Assembly: GCA_020850715.1 (NCBI GenBank)
Contig: JADZED010000080.1
Span: 318,524 to 382,523, forward strand
Origin: Acidobacteriota bacterium
GTDB taxonomy: Bacteria; Acidobacteriota; Vicinamibacteria; Vicinamibacterales; CAVVIG01
Direction of reading: 5' to 3'
DNA: 64,000 nt
The notes below the pieces were generated by a model, which saw nothing but the letters and a program-made list of their open reading frames with translations, did no database searches and had not been told where the DNA came from. Within the stretch, counting starts at the first letter, position 1. Each line of letters opens with the position of its first letter. The translations under genes were made by a program, and so were the position numbers. Positions 10,052-21,292 of this stretch are shown piece after piece.

Positions 10052-13031
10052 ATGTCGAGAGTCTACTGGTTGAGTCTGGAGCAACGGGATCTCGCCGGAT
10101 CGTCCGGCGGCGCACAGCCGGAGTTCCTCGAGGCCGCGGCCGGCGATCCCTCGCGGCGCGATTTCCTGAAGCTCGTCGGCTTCAGCGTGGCCGGCGCCGC
10201 GGCGGCCTCGTGCAGCCCCGCGCCGGTCCGCCAGGAGATCCCCTATGTGGCGCAGCCCGAGGGGATCGTCCCCGGCGACGCCGTGTCCTACGCGACCACC
10301 TGCGGCGGCTGCACCGCCGGTTGCGGGCTGCTGGTGAAGACGCGCGACGGACGGCCGATCAAGGTCGAGGGATGTCCCGACCATCCGATCTCGGCCGGCG
10401 GCGTCTGTTCGGTCGGCCAGGCCGCGCTGCTCGGCCTGTACGACAACCTCCGCTTCCGGAGTCCGTCGCTCGGGGGGGCGCAGACATCCTGGCCGGAGAT
10501 CGATACGGCGCTCATGGCGCGGTTCGACGCGATTCGCCAGGCTGGCGGCGCGGTGCGCGTCCTGACGCCGACCGTCCACAGCCCGACGCTGCGGCGCGGC
10601 ATCGCGGCGTTTCTCGCCTCGTTCGGAGACGGCGAGCACGTGGAGTACGACGCCCTGTCGGCGTCGGCCGTGCTCGACGCGCACGAGGCGACGCACGGGG
10701 TGCGCGCCTTTCCGCGCTACTTCTTCGACCGCGCCGAGGTCGTCGTCAGCTTCGACGCGGATTTTCTGGGCACCTGGGTCTCGCCGGCCGAATACACCAG
10801 GGGCTACGCGCTGCGCCGCCGCCCGGAGGGCGGATCCGCCCGCGGATGGCACGCCCAGATCGAGTCGCGCGTCTCGCTCGCCGGCGGCAAGGCCGACCGG
10901 CGTATCGCGCTGCCGCCGGACGAGATCGCCGCGCTCGCCTTCGATGTCGCGGCGATCGTCGAGCAGGGGAGCGGCGGCAGCGGGCTCGCCTCGGAACTGG
11001 CGCAGCGCCTGATGGCGGCGCCCGGGCGCTCGATCGTGCTCTCGGGCCTGCAGGATCTGCCGGCGCAGGTGGCGTGCAACCGCATCAACGCCGCGCTCGG
11101 CAACTACGGCCGGACGCTCGACATCGCGCAGCCCTCCAACCAGCGCCGCGGCAGCGACCGCGCGGTGGCGCGTCTCCTCGACGATGCGGCGGCGGGGCGC
11201 ATCGCCGCGCTGCTCGTGTGGCACACCAACCCGGTCTTCGACCTGCCCGGCGGGTCGGCGGTGTCGAAGGTGCCGCTGCTCGTGAGCCTTGCCGAGCGAC
11301 CCGACGAGACGAGCGCCGCCGCCCACGCGGTCTGCCCGGATCATCACGCCTTCGAGAGCTGGGCCGACGCCGAGCCGGTGGCGGGCAGCTACGGCCTTAC
11401 TCAACCGCTCGTCCGCCCGCTGGGCGACACCCGGGCCTTCCTCGAGACGCTCGCGGCCTGGAGCGGCGCGCCTCGTCCGGCGCTCGACCAGGTCCGCGAG
11501 ACCTGGCGCGACACGGTGTGCCCGGTGGATCACCGCGGCAGCGACTTCGAGCAGTTCTGGGCGGAGTCGGTGCAGACCGGCTATGCGGCCGGCGATGCGC
11601 TGGCGCCGGCGGAGGTGCGGGCGCGGTCGGCCGCCGAGCTCGATGCCGCGCTGATGGCGCGGCCGGCAGTCTCGGCCGATGCGATCCGCCTGACGCTGTA
11701 CCACAAACCCGCAATCCTCGGCGGGGAGCACGCCTACAACCCGATGCTGCAGGAGCTGCCCGACCCGATCAGCAAGGTCGTCTGGGACAACTACGCATGC
11801 CTGGGGCCGACGCTCGCCGCGCGCCTGCAGCTGGCGACCGGCGGCGTCGCGCGGATCGGAACCGCGGCGGCCTCGCTGGAACTGCCGGTGCTGGTGCAGC
11901 CGGGACAGGACGAGCAGACGGTGGCGATTGCGCTCGGCTACGGCGGCCAGATTACAGAGCGCTTCCAGGGATTCGGCCATCACTGGTTCCGGAGCCGGCC
12001 GACGGTGGGCCCCAACGGCCGAGTGGGCTTGAACGCGGCGCCGCTGATCGTGCCGGATCGGGGGCTGCTGCGCCGCCATGCGGCGGACGTGCAGATCGCG
12101 GCGGCCGGCCGGACGCAGCCGCTCGCCTGCACGCAGGAGCATCACACGCTCAGCGTGCCGGCCAACCTCTCGTTCGGCCCTCCCGCGCCGCGGCCGATCG
12201 TGCAGGAGATCTCGACCGCCGCGCTGGCTGCGGCGGCGCCGGAGGCGGACGGCGGGGAGGCGGGCGCGCACGCCGGCGGCGATCTGTGGGCCGCGCACCC
12301 GATGCCCGGCCACCGATGGGGGATGGCGGTCGACGTCGACGCCTGCACCGGCTGCGGGGCCTGCGTCGTCGGCTGCCAGGTCGAGAACAACATCCCGGTG
12401 GTCGGCAAGGACGAGGTCGGCCGCAACCGGGAGATGCACTGGCTGCGGATCGATCGGTACTACATGGAAGACGAGAGCGGCCTGCACGTCGCCAATCAGC
12501 CGATGTTCTGCCAGCACTGCGAGCACGCCCCGTGCGAGACGGTGTGCCCGGTGCTGGCGACGGTCCACAGCTCGGAAGGGCTCAACCAGCAGATCTACAA
12601 CCGCTGCGTCGGCACGCGGTACTGCGCGAACAACTGCCCGTACAAGGTGCGCCGCTTCAACTGGTTCGCGTACGACCACGGTGAGGGCACCGAGCAGCTG
12701 GCGTCCAATCCCGACGTGACCATCCGGAGCCGCGGCGTGATGGAGAAGTGCACGATGTGCGTGCAGCGGATCCAGGAAGGGAAGATCGCGGCGAAGCGGC
12801 GCGGCGAGCCGCTGCGGGACGGCGAGATCCAGACCGCCTGCCAGCAGTCGTGCCCCGCGCACGCGATCGTGTTCGGCGATCTGAACGATCCGTCGAGCGA
12901 GGTGTCGCGCCTCTCCGGCGGCCGGCGCGCCTACAAGGTGCTGGAGGAGCTGCAGGTGAAGCCGGCGGTGTCGTACCTGAAGATCGTCCGCGACGCGCGG
13001 CCCGCGGCGACGGCGACGGAGATTGCTCATC

Positions 13032-13039
<8 letters not shown>
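10052..13039 (+). CDS. actB: Alternative complex III iron-sulfur/molybdopterin-oxidoreductase-like subunit ActB
   Basis: Tat-like [38 protein letters not shown]-terminal ferredoxin-type Cys clusters ([27 protein letters not shown]). Confidence 0.92.
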
Positions 13040-14428
<1,389 letters not shown>

Positions 14429-14432
<4 letters not shown>

Positions 14433-14962
14433 GCCGCCATCTGAGCGTCGGCCTGTTCGACAGCGATCACGACGTGCTCGCCGCGGCGCGTGCGGCGCGC
14501 AGCGCGGGCTGGCCGATTGTCGACGTGTACTCGCCGCACCCGATCCACGGCATTGACGAGGCGATGGGGCTGCCGCGCTCGCGCCTGTCGCTCGCGTGCC
14601 TGGTGGGCGGGATCTTCGGCGCGGCGTTCATCCTCTGGTTCGAGATCTGGACGGCCGCCGTGGACTGGCCGCTGAACGTCGGCGGCAAGCCGTTCAACTC
14701 GCTGCCGGCCTTCATTCCGATCACCTTCGAGATGATGGTGCTGTTCGGCGGCCTGTCGGCGGTGGTGGCGCTGCTGGTCGTCGCGCGGCTGCGGCCGGGC
14801 AAGGCGCCGCCGTTCTCGGCGGCGGGCGTGACCGACGACCGCTTCGCCCTGGTGCTCGAACGCACGAGCGCGCCGATGACCGCGGCGCGGGTGCGGGCGT
14901 TCCTCGAGGCGCACCGGGCCGTCGGGATCGAGGAGCGCGTGGTCGGAGGAGAGGATCTGTGA
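14429..14962 (+). CDS. actD: Alternative complex III ActD (DUF3341)
   Basis: [22 protein letters not shown]...two TMs, DUF3341 signature. Confidence 0.9.
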
Positions 14963-15531
14963 GAGCGCTGAACATCGGCCTTGCCATCGTGCTGGCCGCC
15001 GTGTGCGCGGCGAACCTGTTTGTCGCACCGGCGCCCGACCGGCCGCCGACCGACATCGTGATCGTCGGGCGGAACATGCAGTATTCCCGTGCGGCCGAAT
15101 CGTACGCGGCGTCCGACCTGCTGCCCGGCGGCACCGTCCTGCAGGTGCCGCCGTCGGGCACGATTCCGCGCGGCGTGCGCCTCGCCCGGTTCGATGCGAC
15201 GCCCGAGGGGGCGATCAAGGCCGGCGCGGAGCTGAAGGCGCCGCCGACCGCCGACGGCGACCGCGACCGCGGCGCGGTGGTCTTCTCCACCTTCTGTACG
15301 CCGTGCCACGGCGGCAAGGGGCTCGGCGACGGCACGGTGGTGGCGCGCGGCTTCCCGGCGCCGCCGTCGCTGCTGGCGCCGCACGCGGCGCAGATGCCCG
15401 ACGGCCAGATCTTCCATGTGATCGCCTACGGCCAGGGCAACATGCCCGGCTATGCCAGCCAGATTCCCGACGAGGACCGCTGGCGTGCGATCGCGTACGT
15501 GCGCCAGCTCCAGAGGAGCGCCACGCCATGA
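14959..15531 (+). CDS. actE: Alternative complex III monoheme cytochrome c ActE
   Basis: GTG start, N-terminal hydrophobic segment, one CTPCH heme motif; act gene order. Confidence 0.85.
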   Translation: MRALNIGLAIVLAAVCAANLFVAPAPDRPPTDIVIVGRNMQYSRAAESYAASDLLPGGTVLQVPPSGTIPRGVRLARFDATPEGAIKAGAELKAPPTADGDRDRGAVVFSTFCTPCHGGKGLGDGTVVARGFPAPPSLLAPHAAQMPDGQIFHVIAYGQGNMPGYASQIPDEDRWRAIAYVRQLQRSATP

Positions 15532-16661
15532 CCCTCGGAAGGATGCGGCACTGGGGCGTGCGGCTCGCGGCCGCCGGCGCCGTCGGCATCGGCCTCGGCC
15601 TGCTGCGTACGCCCGATCGGACGTGGGCCGGCCTGCTCATTGCCAGCTTCGGCCTGGCGGCGGCCGGCGTCGGCGGCGTCGTGTTCATTGCGCTCTGCAC
15701 GGTGAGCGGAGCCACCTGGCCGGTCGCGTTCCGCCGCATTCCCGAGGCGCTCGCGGCGGCGCTGCCGGCGGGCGCCCTGGGACTGGCGGCAGTCTTCCTG
15801 CTGCGGCCGACGCTCTACCCCTGGCTTGCCGGCGAAACGCTGCACGGGTTCAAGGGCGCGTGGCTCTCGCCGGCGTTCTTCTTCACGCGGGCGGCGATCT
15901 ACCTCGGGCTCTGGGCGTTGTTTGCCTGGCTGATCGTCCGCACCTCCCGCGCGCAGGATCACGACGGCTCGGCACGCCACACTGCGCGCAGGATCAAGCT
16001 CTCGGCCGCCTTCGTTGTCATCTTCGCCCTGAGCTTCTGGCTGGCGAGCTACGACTGGATCATGTCGCTCGAGCCGCACTGGTACAGCACGATCTTCGGC
16101 GTCTACAATTTCGCCGGCCTCTTCTCGTGCGTGGTGGCGATCGTCGTGCTGCTGGCAATGGGGCTGCGCCGGGCGGGTCTGCTGCAGCCGGCGCTCAGGG
16201 ACGAGCACCTGCACGATCTCGGCAAGCTGCTGTTCGCATTCAGCTCGTTCTGGATGTACATCTGGTTCTGCCAGGCCATGCTGATCTGGTACACGAACAT
16301 CCCCGAGGAGTCGGTGTACTACGTGCGCCGCCTGGAAGGATCGTGGGCGACGCTCTTCTATCTCAACGTGGCGCTGAACTGGGTGGTGCCGTTCGTGCTG
16401 CTGCTGACGCGGCAGGCGAAGCGGACGCGGATGATCGCGTATGCCGCCGGCGTGGTGCTCCTCGGACGATGGCTCGATCTCTACCTGATGATCTGGCCGG
16501 CGGCAATCGCGGGCGCGCCGCACGTCGGCATCGGCGAGATCGCGCCCGCCGTAGCGGCGGCGGGGCTGCTGCTGCTGGCGTTCGCCCGCTCGTTTGCGAG
16601 CGCGCCGCCGGTGCCGCTGCGCGATCCGGCGCTGTCGGCGAGCCTGCACTATCACAGTTGA
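15528..16661 (+). CDS. actF: Alternative complex III quinone-binding membrane subunit ActF
   Basis: Polytopic; SYDWIMSLEPHWYSTIFGVYNFAGLF...SSFWMYIWFCQAMLIWYTNIPEE typical of ActF. Confidence 0.9.
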   Translation: MTLGRMRHWGVRLAAAGAVGIGLGLLRTPDRTWAGLLIASFGLAAAGVGGVVFIALCTVSGATWPVAFRRIPEALAAALPAGALGLAAVFLLRPTLYPWLAGETLHGFKGAWLSPAFFFTRAAIYLGLWALFAWLIVRTSRAQDHDGSARHTARRIKLSAAFVVIFALSFWLASYDWIMSLEPHWYSTIFGVYNFAGLFSCVVAIVVLLAMGLRRAGLLQPALRDEHLHDLGKLLFAFSSFWMYIWFCQAMLIWYTNIPEESVYYVRRLEGSWATLFYLNVALNWVVPFVLLLTRQAKRTRMIAYAAGVVLLGRWLDLYLMIWPAAIAGAPHVGIGEIAPAVAAAGLLLLAFARSFASAPPVPLRDPALSASLHYHS

Positions 16662-16820
16662 GGCGGGAGCCCTCGCCATCGACCTGGAGGCGGCGTGCAG
16701 TTCCAGCCGATCGCCGGAGAGCTGGAGACGGGCCTCGGGGCCTCCACCGCCCCGGCGTTGCGGTCCGGCTGGCGCGTCCGACCATGTTCGCCGTGGCGTC
16801 AACCTCGAAAGGTGTGAGAC

Positions 16821-17198
16821 ATGCCCGACCACGCTGAGGCGCCCCTGCAGGCCGAGACGCCAGCTCCCGACACGACGACGATGCCGGCGAGCTGGCGCAG
16901 GCTGGAAGCGCGGTATCCCGGCGTCGTGTCGGCCTACGATGCGCTGCGGCAGGCGTGCGACGAGGCGGGGCGTCTCGACGCGGGCACGGTCGCCCTCGTC
17001 AAGCTTGCGGTCTCGGTCGGCGCCGGCGCGCCGCGGACCGTGCACGCGCACAGCAAGAAGGCGCTGCGTCGCGGCGTGGCGCCCTCCGATCTGCGGCAGG
17101 TGGCGCTGGCGGCGCTGCCGACCATCGGCCTGCCGAGGATGCTCGACGCGCTCGCCTGGATAGACGAATCGATCGCGGAGCACGAACAGGCACCGTAG
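16821..17198 (+). CDS. Carboxymuconolactone decarboxylase/AhpD-like protein lacking the CxxC
   Basis: LDAGTVALVKLAVSVGAGAPRTVHAHSKKALRRGV; CMD fold signature without cysteines. Confidence 0.7.
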   Translation: MPDHAEAPLQAETPAPDTTTMPASWRRLEARYPGVVSAYDALRQACDEAGRLDAGTVALVKLAVSVGAGAPRTVHAHSKKALRRGVAPSDLRQVALAALPTIGLPRMLDALAWIDESIAEHEQAP

Positions 17199-17253
17199 TC
17201 GTGGCGCGGCCGCACCCGACCGGCGCCGGCCTGCTGCCGGTCGGCGGCGCACC

Positions 17254-17283
17254 TTGACCCGTCTCGACATCAGCGTCTACACT
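17254..17283 (+). promoter_or_regulatory. Sigma70-type promoter for tRNA-Arg (TTGACC-18 nt-TACACT)
   Basis: Direct reading 25 nt upstream of the tRNA. Confidence 0.55.
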
Positions 17284-17307
17284 CAGGGTTTCGTCCGGCC
17301 TCAATAC

Positions 17308-17381
17308 GCGCCTTTAGCTCAGTTGGATAGAGCGTCTGGCTACGAACCAGGAGGTCGCAGGTTCGAGTCCTGCAAGGCGCA
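17308..17381 (+). tRNA. tRNA-Arg (anticodon ACG)
   Basis: GCGCCTT...AAGGCGC acceptor stem, anticodon loop CTACGAA, TTCGAGTCC T-loop; CCA not encoded. Confidence 0.95.
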
Positions 17382-17587
17382 AATCAATCCCCGTCGCGCT
17401 CCCTGAAGTTGCCCGGCCACGTCGACAGTCCCCGCGATCGCTCCATGCGGGGCCGGGATGTTGTTGGTCCGTCGCCCCCGGCCTGGCGGCCAAGGGCCGG
17501 GAGCCGTCCGGGCGGCCCGCGGCAGCGGCGGGCCTGCCGTGCGCATTGTCGGCACCGGGTGCCGCGTGGTAGTTTCACCATGAAACA

Positions 17588-18640
17588 ATGCGAAACAGGT
17601 CTGCCCAGGCGTCGTGCGTCGCGCCGTTCGATGCGGGCGGCCGGTTGTGCGCCGTGTGCCGGCTCGTGCCCGAAGCCCAGGGCCTCCGGCGCTGCTCCCG
17701 CCTGATCGCCGAGAGCGCGTCGATGCGGGCCCTGATGCTCAGGGCGGCGCCCGTGGCCGCGAGCGAGGCGCCGGTCGTGATCGCCGGCGAGAGCGGGACG
17801 GGCAAGGAGGTGCTGGCGCGCGCGCTGCACGCCAACAGCCCGCGCCGGAGCAAGCCGTTCCTGGCGGTGAACGTGGCCGCGCTGCCGGGAGAGCTGCTCG
17901 AATCCGAGCTCTTCGGGCGCCTCGATGGCGCGCGGGCGGGCGCGGCAACCGCCCGGGGCGGCCTGTTCGAGGCCGCCGACGGCGGCACGCTGCTCCTCGA
18001 CGAGATCAGCGAGATGCCGTTCGCGCTGCAGGCGAAGCTCCTGCGCGTGCTCCAGGACGGCGAAGTCCGCCGGGTCGGCCAGACGCGCCCGTTCCCGGTG
18101 GACGTCCGCCTGCTCTGCGCGACCACGCAGGACCTGCGGGCCAGCGTCGCGCAGCGGCGCTTTCGCGAGGACCTGTATTACCGGCTGCGGGTGTTCACGC
18201 TGGTGGTGCCCCCTCTGCGCGAGCGGCGCGAGGACATCCTGCCGCTGGCCGGCCTCTTCCTGGAGCAGGAGGGCCATGCGACGCGCCGGTTCACGGCCCG
18301 CGCGCGGGAGGTGTTCGAGCGTTGTCGATGGCCCGGCAACGTGCGCGAACTGGCGAACGCGGTGAAGCACGGCGCCGTGCTGTCGGGCCGGCACGACGTC
18401 GACGTCACGCACCTTCCCGACGAGATCCTGCGGCCGCGGTCCGCGCCTCCGCCGGCAGCGCTCGGCACGCTCGCGGAGGTGGAACGCGAGCACGTGCTGC
18501 GCGTGCTCGACGCCTGCAGCGGCCGGCAGACCGACGCCGCCCGGATTCTTGGCGTCGGGCGCACGACCTTGTGGCGCAAGCTCAGGGCGCTCGGCATCGA
18601 GGCGGGCGTGGACCCTCGCTCGGGAATGCCGTCCATATGA
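17588..18640 (+). CDS. AAA+ bacterial enhancer-binding-protein-like regulator with Fis-type HTH (GAFTGA loop degenerate)
   Basis: Walker A GESGTGKE, Walker [33 protein letters not shown]-terminal [27 protein letters not shown]. Confidence 0.85.
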   Translation: MRNRSAQASCVAPFDAGGRLCAVCRLVPEAQGLRRCSRLIAESASMRALMLRAAPVAASEAPVVIAGESGTGKEVLARALHANSPRRSKPFLAVNVAALPGELLESELFGRLDGARAGAATARGGLFEAADGGTLLLDEISEMPFALQAKLLRVLQDGEVRRVGQTRPFPVDVRLLCATTQDLRASVAQRRFREDLYYRLRVFTLVVPPLRERREDILPLAGLFLEQEGHATRRFTARAREVFERCRWPGNVRELANAVKHGAVLSGRHDVDVTHLPDEILRPRSAPPPAALGTLAEVEREHVLRVLDACSGRQTDAARILGVGRTTLWRKLRALGIEAGVDPRSGMPSI

Positions 18641-18679
18641 CGCCGTGCGGAAGACGCCCGGCGACCAAGAACGGGCAGG

Positions 18680-18695
18680 TGGCACGCGGCGTGCG
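18680..18695 (+). promoter_or_regulatory. Possible sigma54 -24/-12 element TGGCACGCGGCGTGCG
   Basis: GG and GC separated by exactly 10 nt; 45 nt upstream of the hemerythrin ORF. Confidence 0.3.
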
Positions 18696-18740
18696 CCAGC
18701 GCGCGGCATGCCGGACACGCCCGGTAGGAGAATTCGTCCG

Positions 18741-19421
18741 ATGTCAGATATTCGAGAGCTCGACGTCCGCCAGATGCCTCCGGCGAAACGCCATCCGCAG
18801 ATCTTCGAGACCTTCGATGCGCTGAGCGCCGAGGAATCGTTCGTCCTGGTCAACGACCACGACCCGAAGCCGCTCCTCTACCAGTTCCAGGCGGAGCGCG
18901 CCGGCCGCTTCGACTGGTCGGTGCTCGAGGCGGGCCCCGAGCGTTTCCGCGTGGAGATCCGGCGGCGCGGGAGCGACGGCCCGCGCAGCGTCACCGAATT
19001 TCTCGAGGAGGATCACCGGCATATCGACGCCGTCTTTCCAGAGGTGGAACGCCTCATGGCCGCGAGCGCATTTCCGGAGAGCGCCGATCGCTTCGAGGAA
19101 GGCGCGTGCGGTCTCCTCCATCACATCGAGGCCGAGGAGCGCCTCCTGTTTCCGGCCTTCGAGCAGGCGACCGGCATCCACAACGGCCCGACCTCTGTCA
19201 TGCGTGCGGAGCATGCGGAGATTCGGCGGATCATCGATGCCGTCCGCGCGGCGCTTGGTCAGCCGGACGCCGATGCAGCGAAGACCGCCCTCGGACGGCT
19301 GGTCGAGCTTCTCGCGACGCACAACGCGAAGGAGGAGCAGATCCTCTATCCGATGACCGATCGCGTGATCGGCGGCGCGGGGGAGCGCGCCGAACTCATC
19401 AGGCGTATGCAGGCGGTGTAA
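18741..19421 (+). CDS. DUF2249-hemerythrin domain protein
   Basis: LDVRQMPPAKRHPQIFETFDAL (DUF2249) then EDHRHID...HHIEAEERLLFP...HAEI...HNAKEEQILYP (hemerythrin). Confidence 0.85.
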   Translation: MSDIRELDVRQMPPAKRHPQIFETFDALSAEESFVLVNDHDPKPLLYQFQAERAGRFDWSVLEAGPERFRVEIRRRGSDGPRSVTEFLEEDHRHIDAVFPEVERLMAASAFPESADRFEEGACGLLHHIEAEERLLFPAFEQATGIHNGPTSVMRAEHAEIRRIIDAVRAALGQPDADAAKTALGRLVELLATHNAKEEQILYPMTDRVIGGAGERAELIRRMQAV

Positions 19422-19446
19422 CGCGCCGATCGGACGGCAGGGCGCG

Positions 19447-19467
19447 GCGTGCCCCGCCGGGGCACGC
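19447..19467. terminator. Perfect 9-bp hairpin GCGTGCCCC-gcc-GGGGCACGC between convergent genes
   Basis: Direct reading; no clear U-tract. Confidence 0.45.
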
Positions 19468-19525
19468 GCGTCAGGAGCGCTCGAGCGGACGGGCGCGCCG
19501 ATGGAGCTCCCCGTCGATACCGATC

Positions 19526-19864
19526 TCAGAGCGTGATGATCTGATCGGGCATGTTGCCCGCGAGCGCCTTGTACAGGTCCGGGAAGCAGCCGATCGGCAC
19601 GCCGTCGAGCAGCCGGTCGGCGATCTCGCGTTCGTAGCAGCACTGGTCGCATCCCATCAGCAGCATTCCGGTCCTCTTCGCCGTCGCGAGCAGGCGCTCG
19701 CCGATCGGATTGCCCTTCACGAGCACGTAGTTGTTGTCCTCGAAGAAGAACATGCCGACCACGTCGGCGCCGTGCCGGTTCTCCTCGAGCTGGGGCAGGA
19801 TCATCCGTCCCAGGACGTAAGACACGGTGTGGCGCTGGCTCGAGAAGATGTAGGCGACTTTCAT
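19526..19864 (-). CDS. DsrE-like family protein
   Basis: MKVAYIFSSQRHTVSYVLGRMILPQLEENRHGADVVGMFFFEDNNYVLVKG...MGCDQCC. Confidence 0.6.
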   Translation of the reverse strand: MKVAYIFSSQRHTVSYVLGRMILPQLEENRHGADVVGMFFFEDNNYVLVKGNPIGERLLATAKRTGMLLMGCDQCCYEREIADRLLDGVPIGCFPDLYKALAGNMPDQIITL

Positions 19865-20250
19865 CAACGGGCTCCTTGGCTGGCGCGGTCGAGCGCCGAT
19901 TGCAGGGCCCGTGCCGCGAATGTCGACAGGTAATGCCTGTCCGGCGGCACCTGCGGCAGCTGCGCCAGCGGCACGGCGGATCTGGCGTGATCGAGCGAGC
20001 GGCCGGTCACCGTCTCGGCCAGTTGTTCGCAGCACGCGACGAGCGTGGCGCAGGTCGTCGCCTCGAACGCCACCGCGCTGATGGTGTCGCCGTCGACGGC
20101 CAGCGTGAAGCGTGCATGGCGTCCGCCGGCGTCGTGCTGGACGTCGCCGGCAATCGGCAGCGGCGGCCGGCGCCGCCGGCGAAGTCCGCGTTCGATGTAA
20201 TCGATGATGGATGGAACCCGGGGAGACGCTGAGCAGCAGGCGGACGGCAT
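19864..20250 (-). CDS. NifU/IscU N-terminal-like iron-sulfur scaffold homolog
   Basis: IIDYIERGL...GDVQHDAGG..FTLAVDGDTISAVAFEATTCATLVACCEQLAETVTGRS; stop/start overlap (TGATG) with the DsrE gene. Confidence 0.5.
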   Translation of the reverse strand: MPSACCSASPRVPSIIDYIERGLRRRRRPPLPIAGDVQHDAGGRHARFTLAVDGDTISAVAFEATTCATLVACCEQLAETVTGRSLDHARSAVPLAQLPQVPPDRHYLSTFAARALQSALDRASQGAR

Positions 20251-20444
20251 GGGCGCGGGACGCGCGGGTCCCGCCACGATCCTATCGGACGCCGCCTGGG
20301 CCCGCAAGACGCCTCGCCTTTCATTCTGCAAGGACCGTTTCGGATCGAACGGCCGACGATCGCCGCACCGGGCGCGAAACGCGCCACCGGCGCGGTCCGG
20401 CGTCGCGGTGTGCGCTGGCCCGGGACTTGCCGCCTGAGGCAGGC

Positions 20445-21233
20445 GTGCAATCCCACACCAGCCCCCGCGCGCGTGCCGCGAAGGAAGCCGTCGGTCGCCT
20501 GCCCGGGCGAGCGGTCGGCGCCAGAGTCCCCGGGTCGACGGAATTCATCCTCCAGCAGCACGATCCTCGCCTGCGCGGCTGTCCTGCGCCGCGGCCTGGT
20601 TCGCTGCTCGAGGACCGTGTGTGCGCGGCGCTCACCTGGAACGTCTTTCAGACGCTCGCGCTCATCGCGCCTTCCTTCTGGCTGCGCCGCCTGAAAGCCC
20701 GTCTGGTCGGCCTCGATGCGATCGACCAGGCGCCTCTTGAAGCCGCGGCGCTCTTCTGGGAACCTCTCGGAACGCGGCCTGCCGCCGCGGGGGGCCACCC
20801 CTCGCGCGCCGATGTGCTGATCGAGACCGAGCACGCGGTGTTCGGACTCATGGCGCTCTTCGGCCGCGACCTGTCGTGGGACGCATCGGCCGAGCCGGCC
20901 GCCGATCCGGTGCTGCAGTTGATCGACGGCGTGTCGTTCCGAGCCGGCGTGCGCGGCTGTTACGTCGGCCTCGTCGCTTCGGACGCCCAGGCGCCGGTGG
21001 CCGCCTCGCTCTTCGATCGGTACGCCGGTTCGCGCGACGGGCTCGCCCGCCGCCTGCCCGCGCGGCGGGACGGTCTCGCGAACATCTGCGGCATCGGCCG
21101 CACCACGTGGACGAACATGCACACCATCCTGCGCGACTGCGCCGGCGCCGACGTCCTCGACGACCTGGAGCGGTACGCCGCCTCTCGCACCGTCCGCTGG
21201 CTCGCCGCGGCCGGCATTGCGCCGGCCGAATAG
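20445..21233 (+). CDS. Uncharacterized protein (possible degenerate PD-(D/E)XK nuclease fold)
   Basis: Long ORF with natural composition; ALTWNVFQTL...ADVLIETEHAVF region; assignment weak. Confidence 0.4.
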   Translation: MQSHTSPRARAAKEAVGRLPGRAVGARVPGSTEFILQQHDPRLRGCPAPRPGSLLEDRVCAALTWNVFQTLALIAPSFWLRRLKARLVGLDAIDQAPLEAAALFWEPLGTRPAAAGGHPSRADVLIETEHAVFGLMALFGRDLSWDASAEPAADPVLQLIDGVSFRAGVRGCYVGLVASDAQAPVAASLFDRYAGSRDGLARRLPARRDGLANICGIGRTTWTNMHTILRDCAGADVLDDLERYAASRTVRWLAAAGIAPAE

Positions 21234-21292
21234 CTCGGGCCGGCGGCCGCGGACTGCCGACTGCGACCTGCCGGCCGAGACGGGCGACTGCG

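Noticed and set aside
17340-18853. Minus-strand ORFs overlapping the tRNA-Arg and bEBP gene
   Set aside because: Overlap a clear tRNA and a well-supported AAA+ gene; composition typical of shadow ORFs
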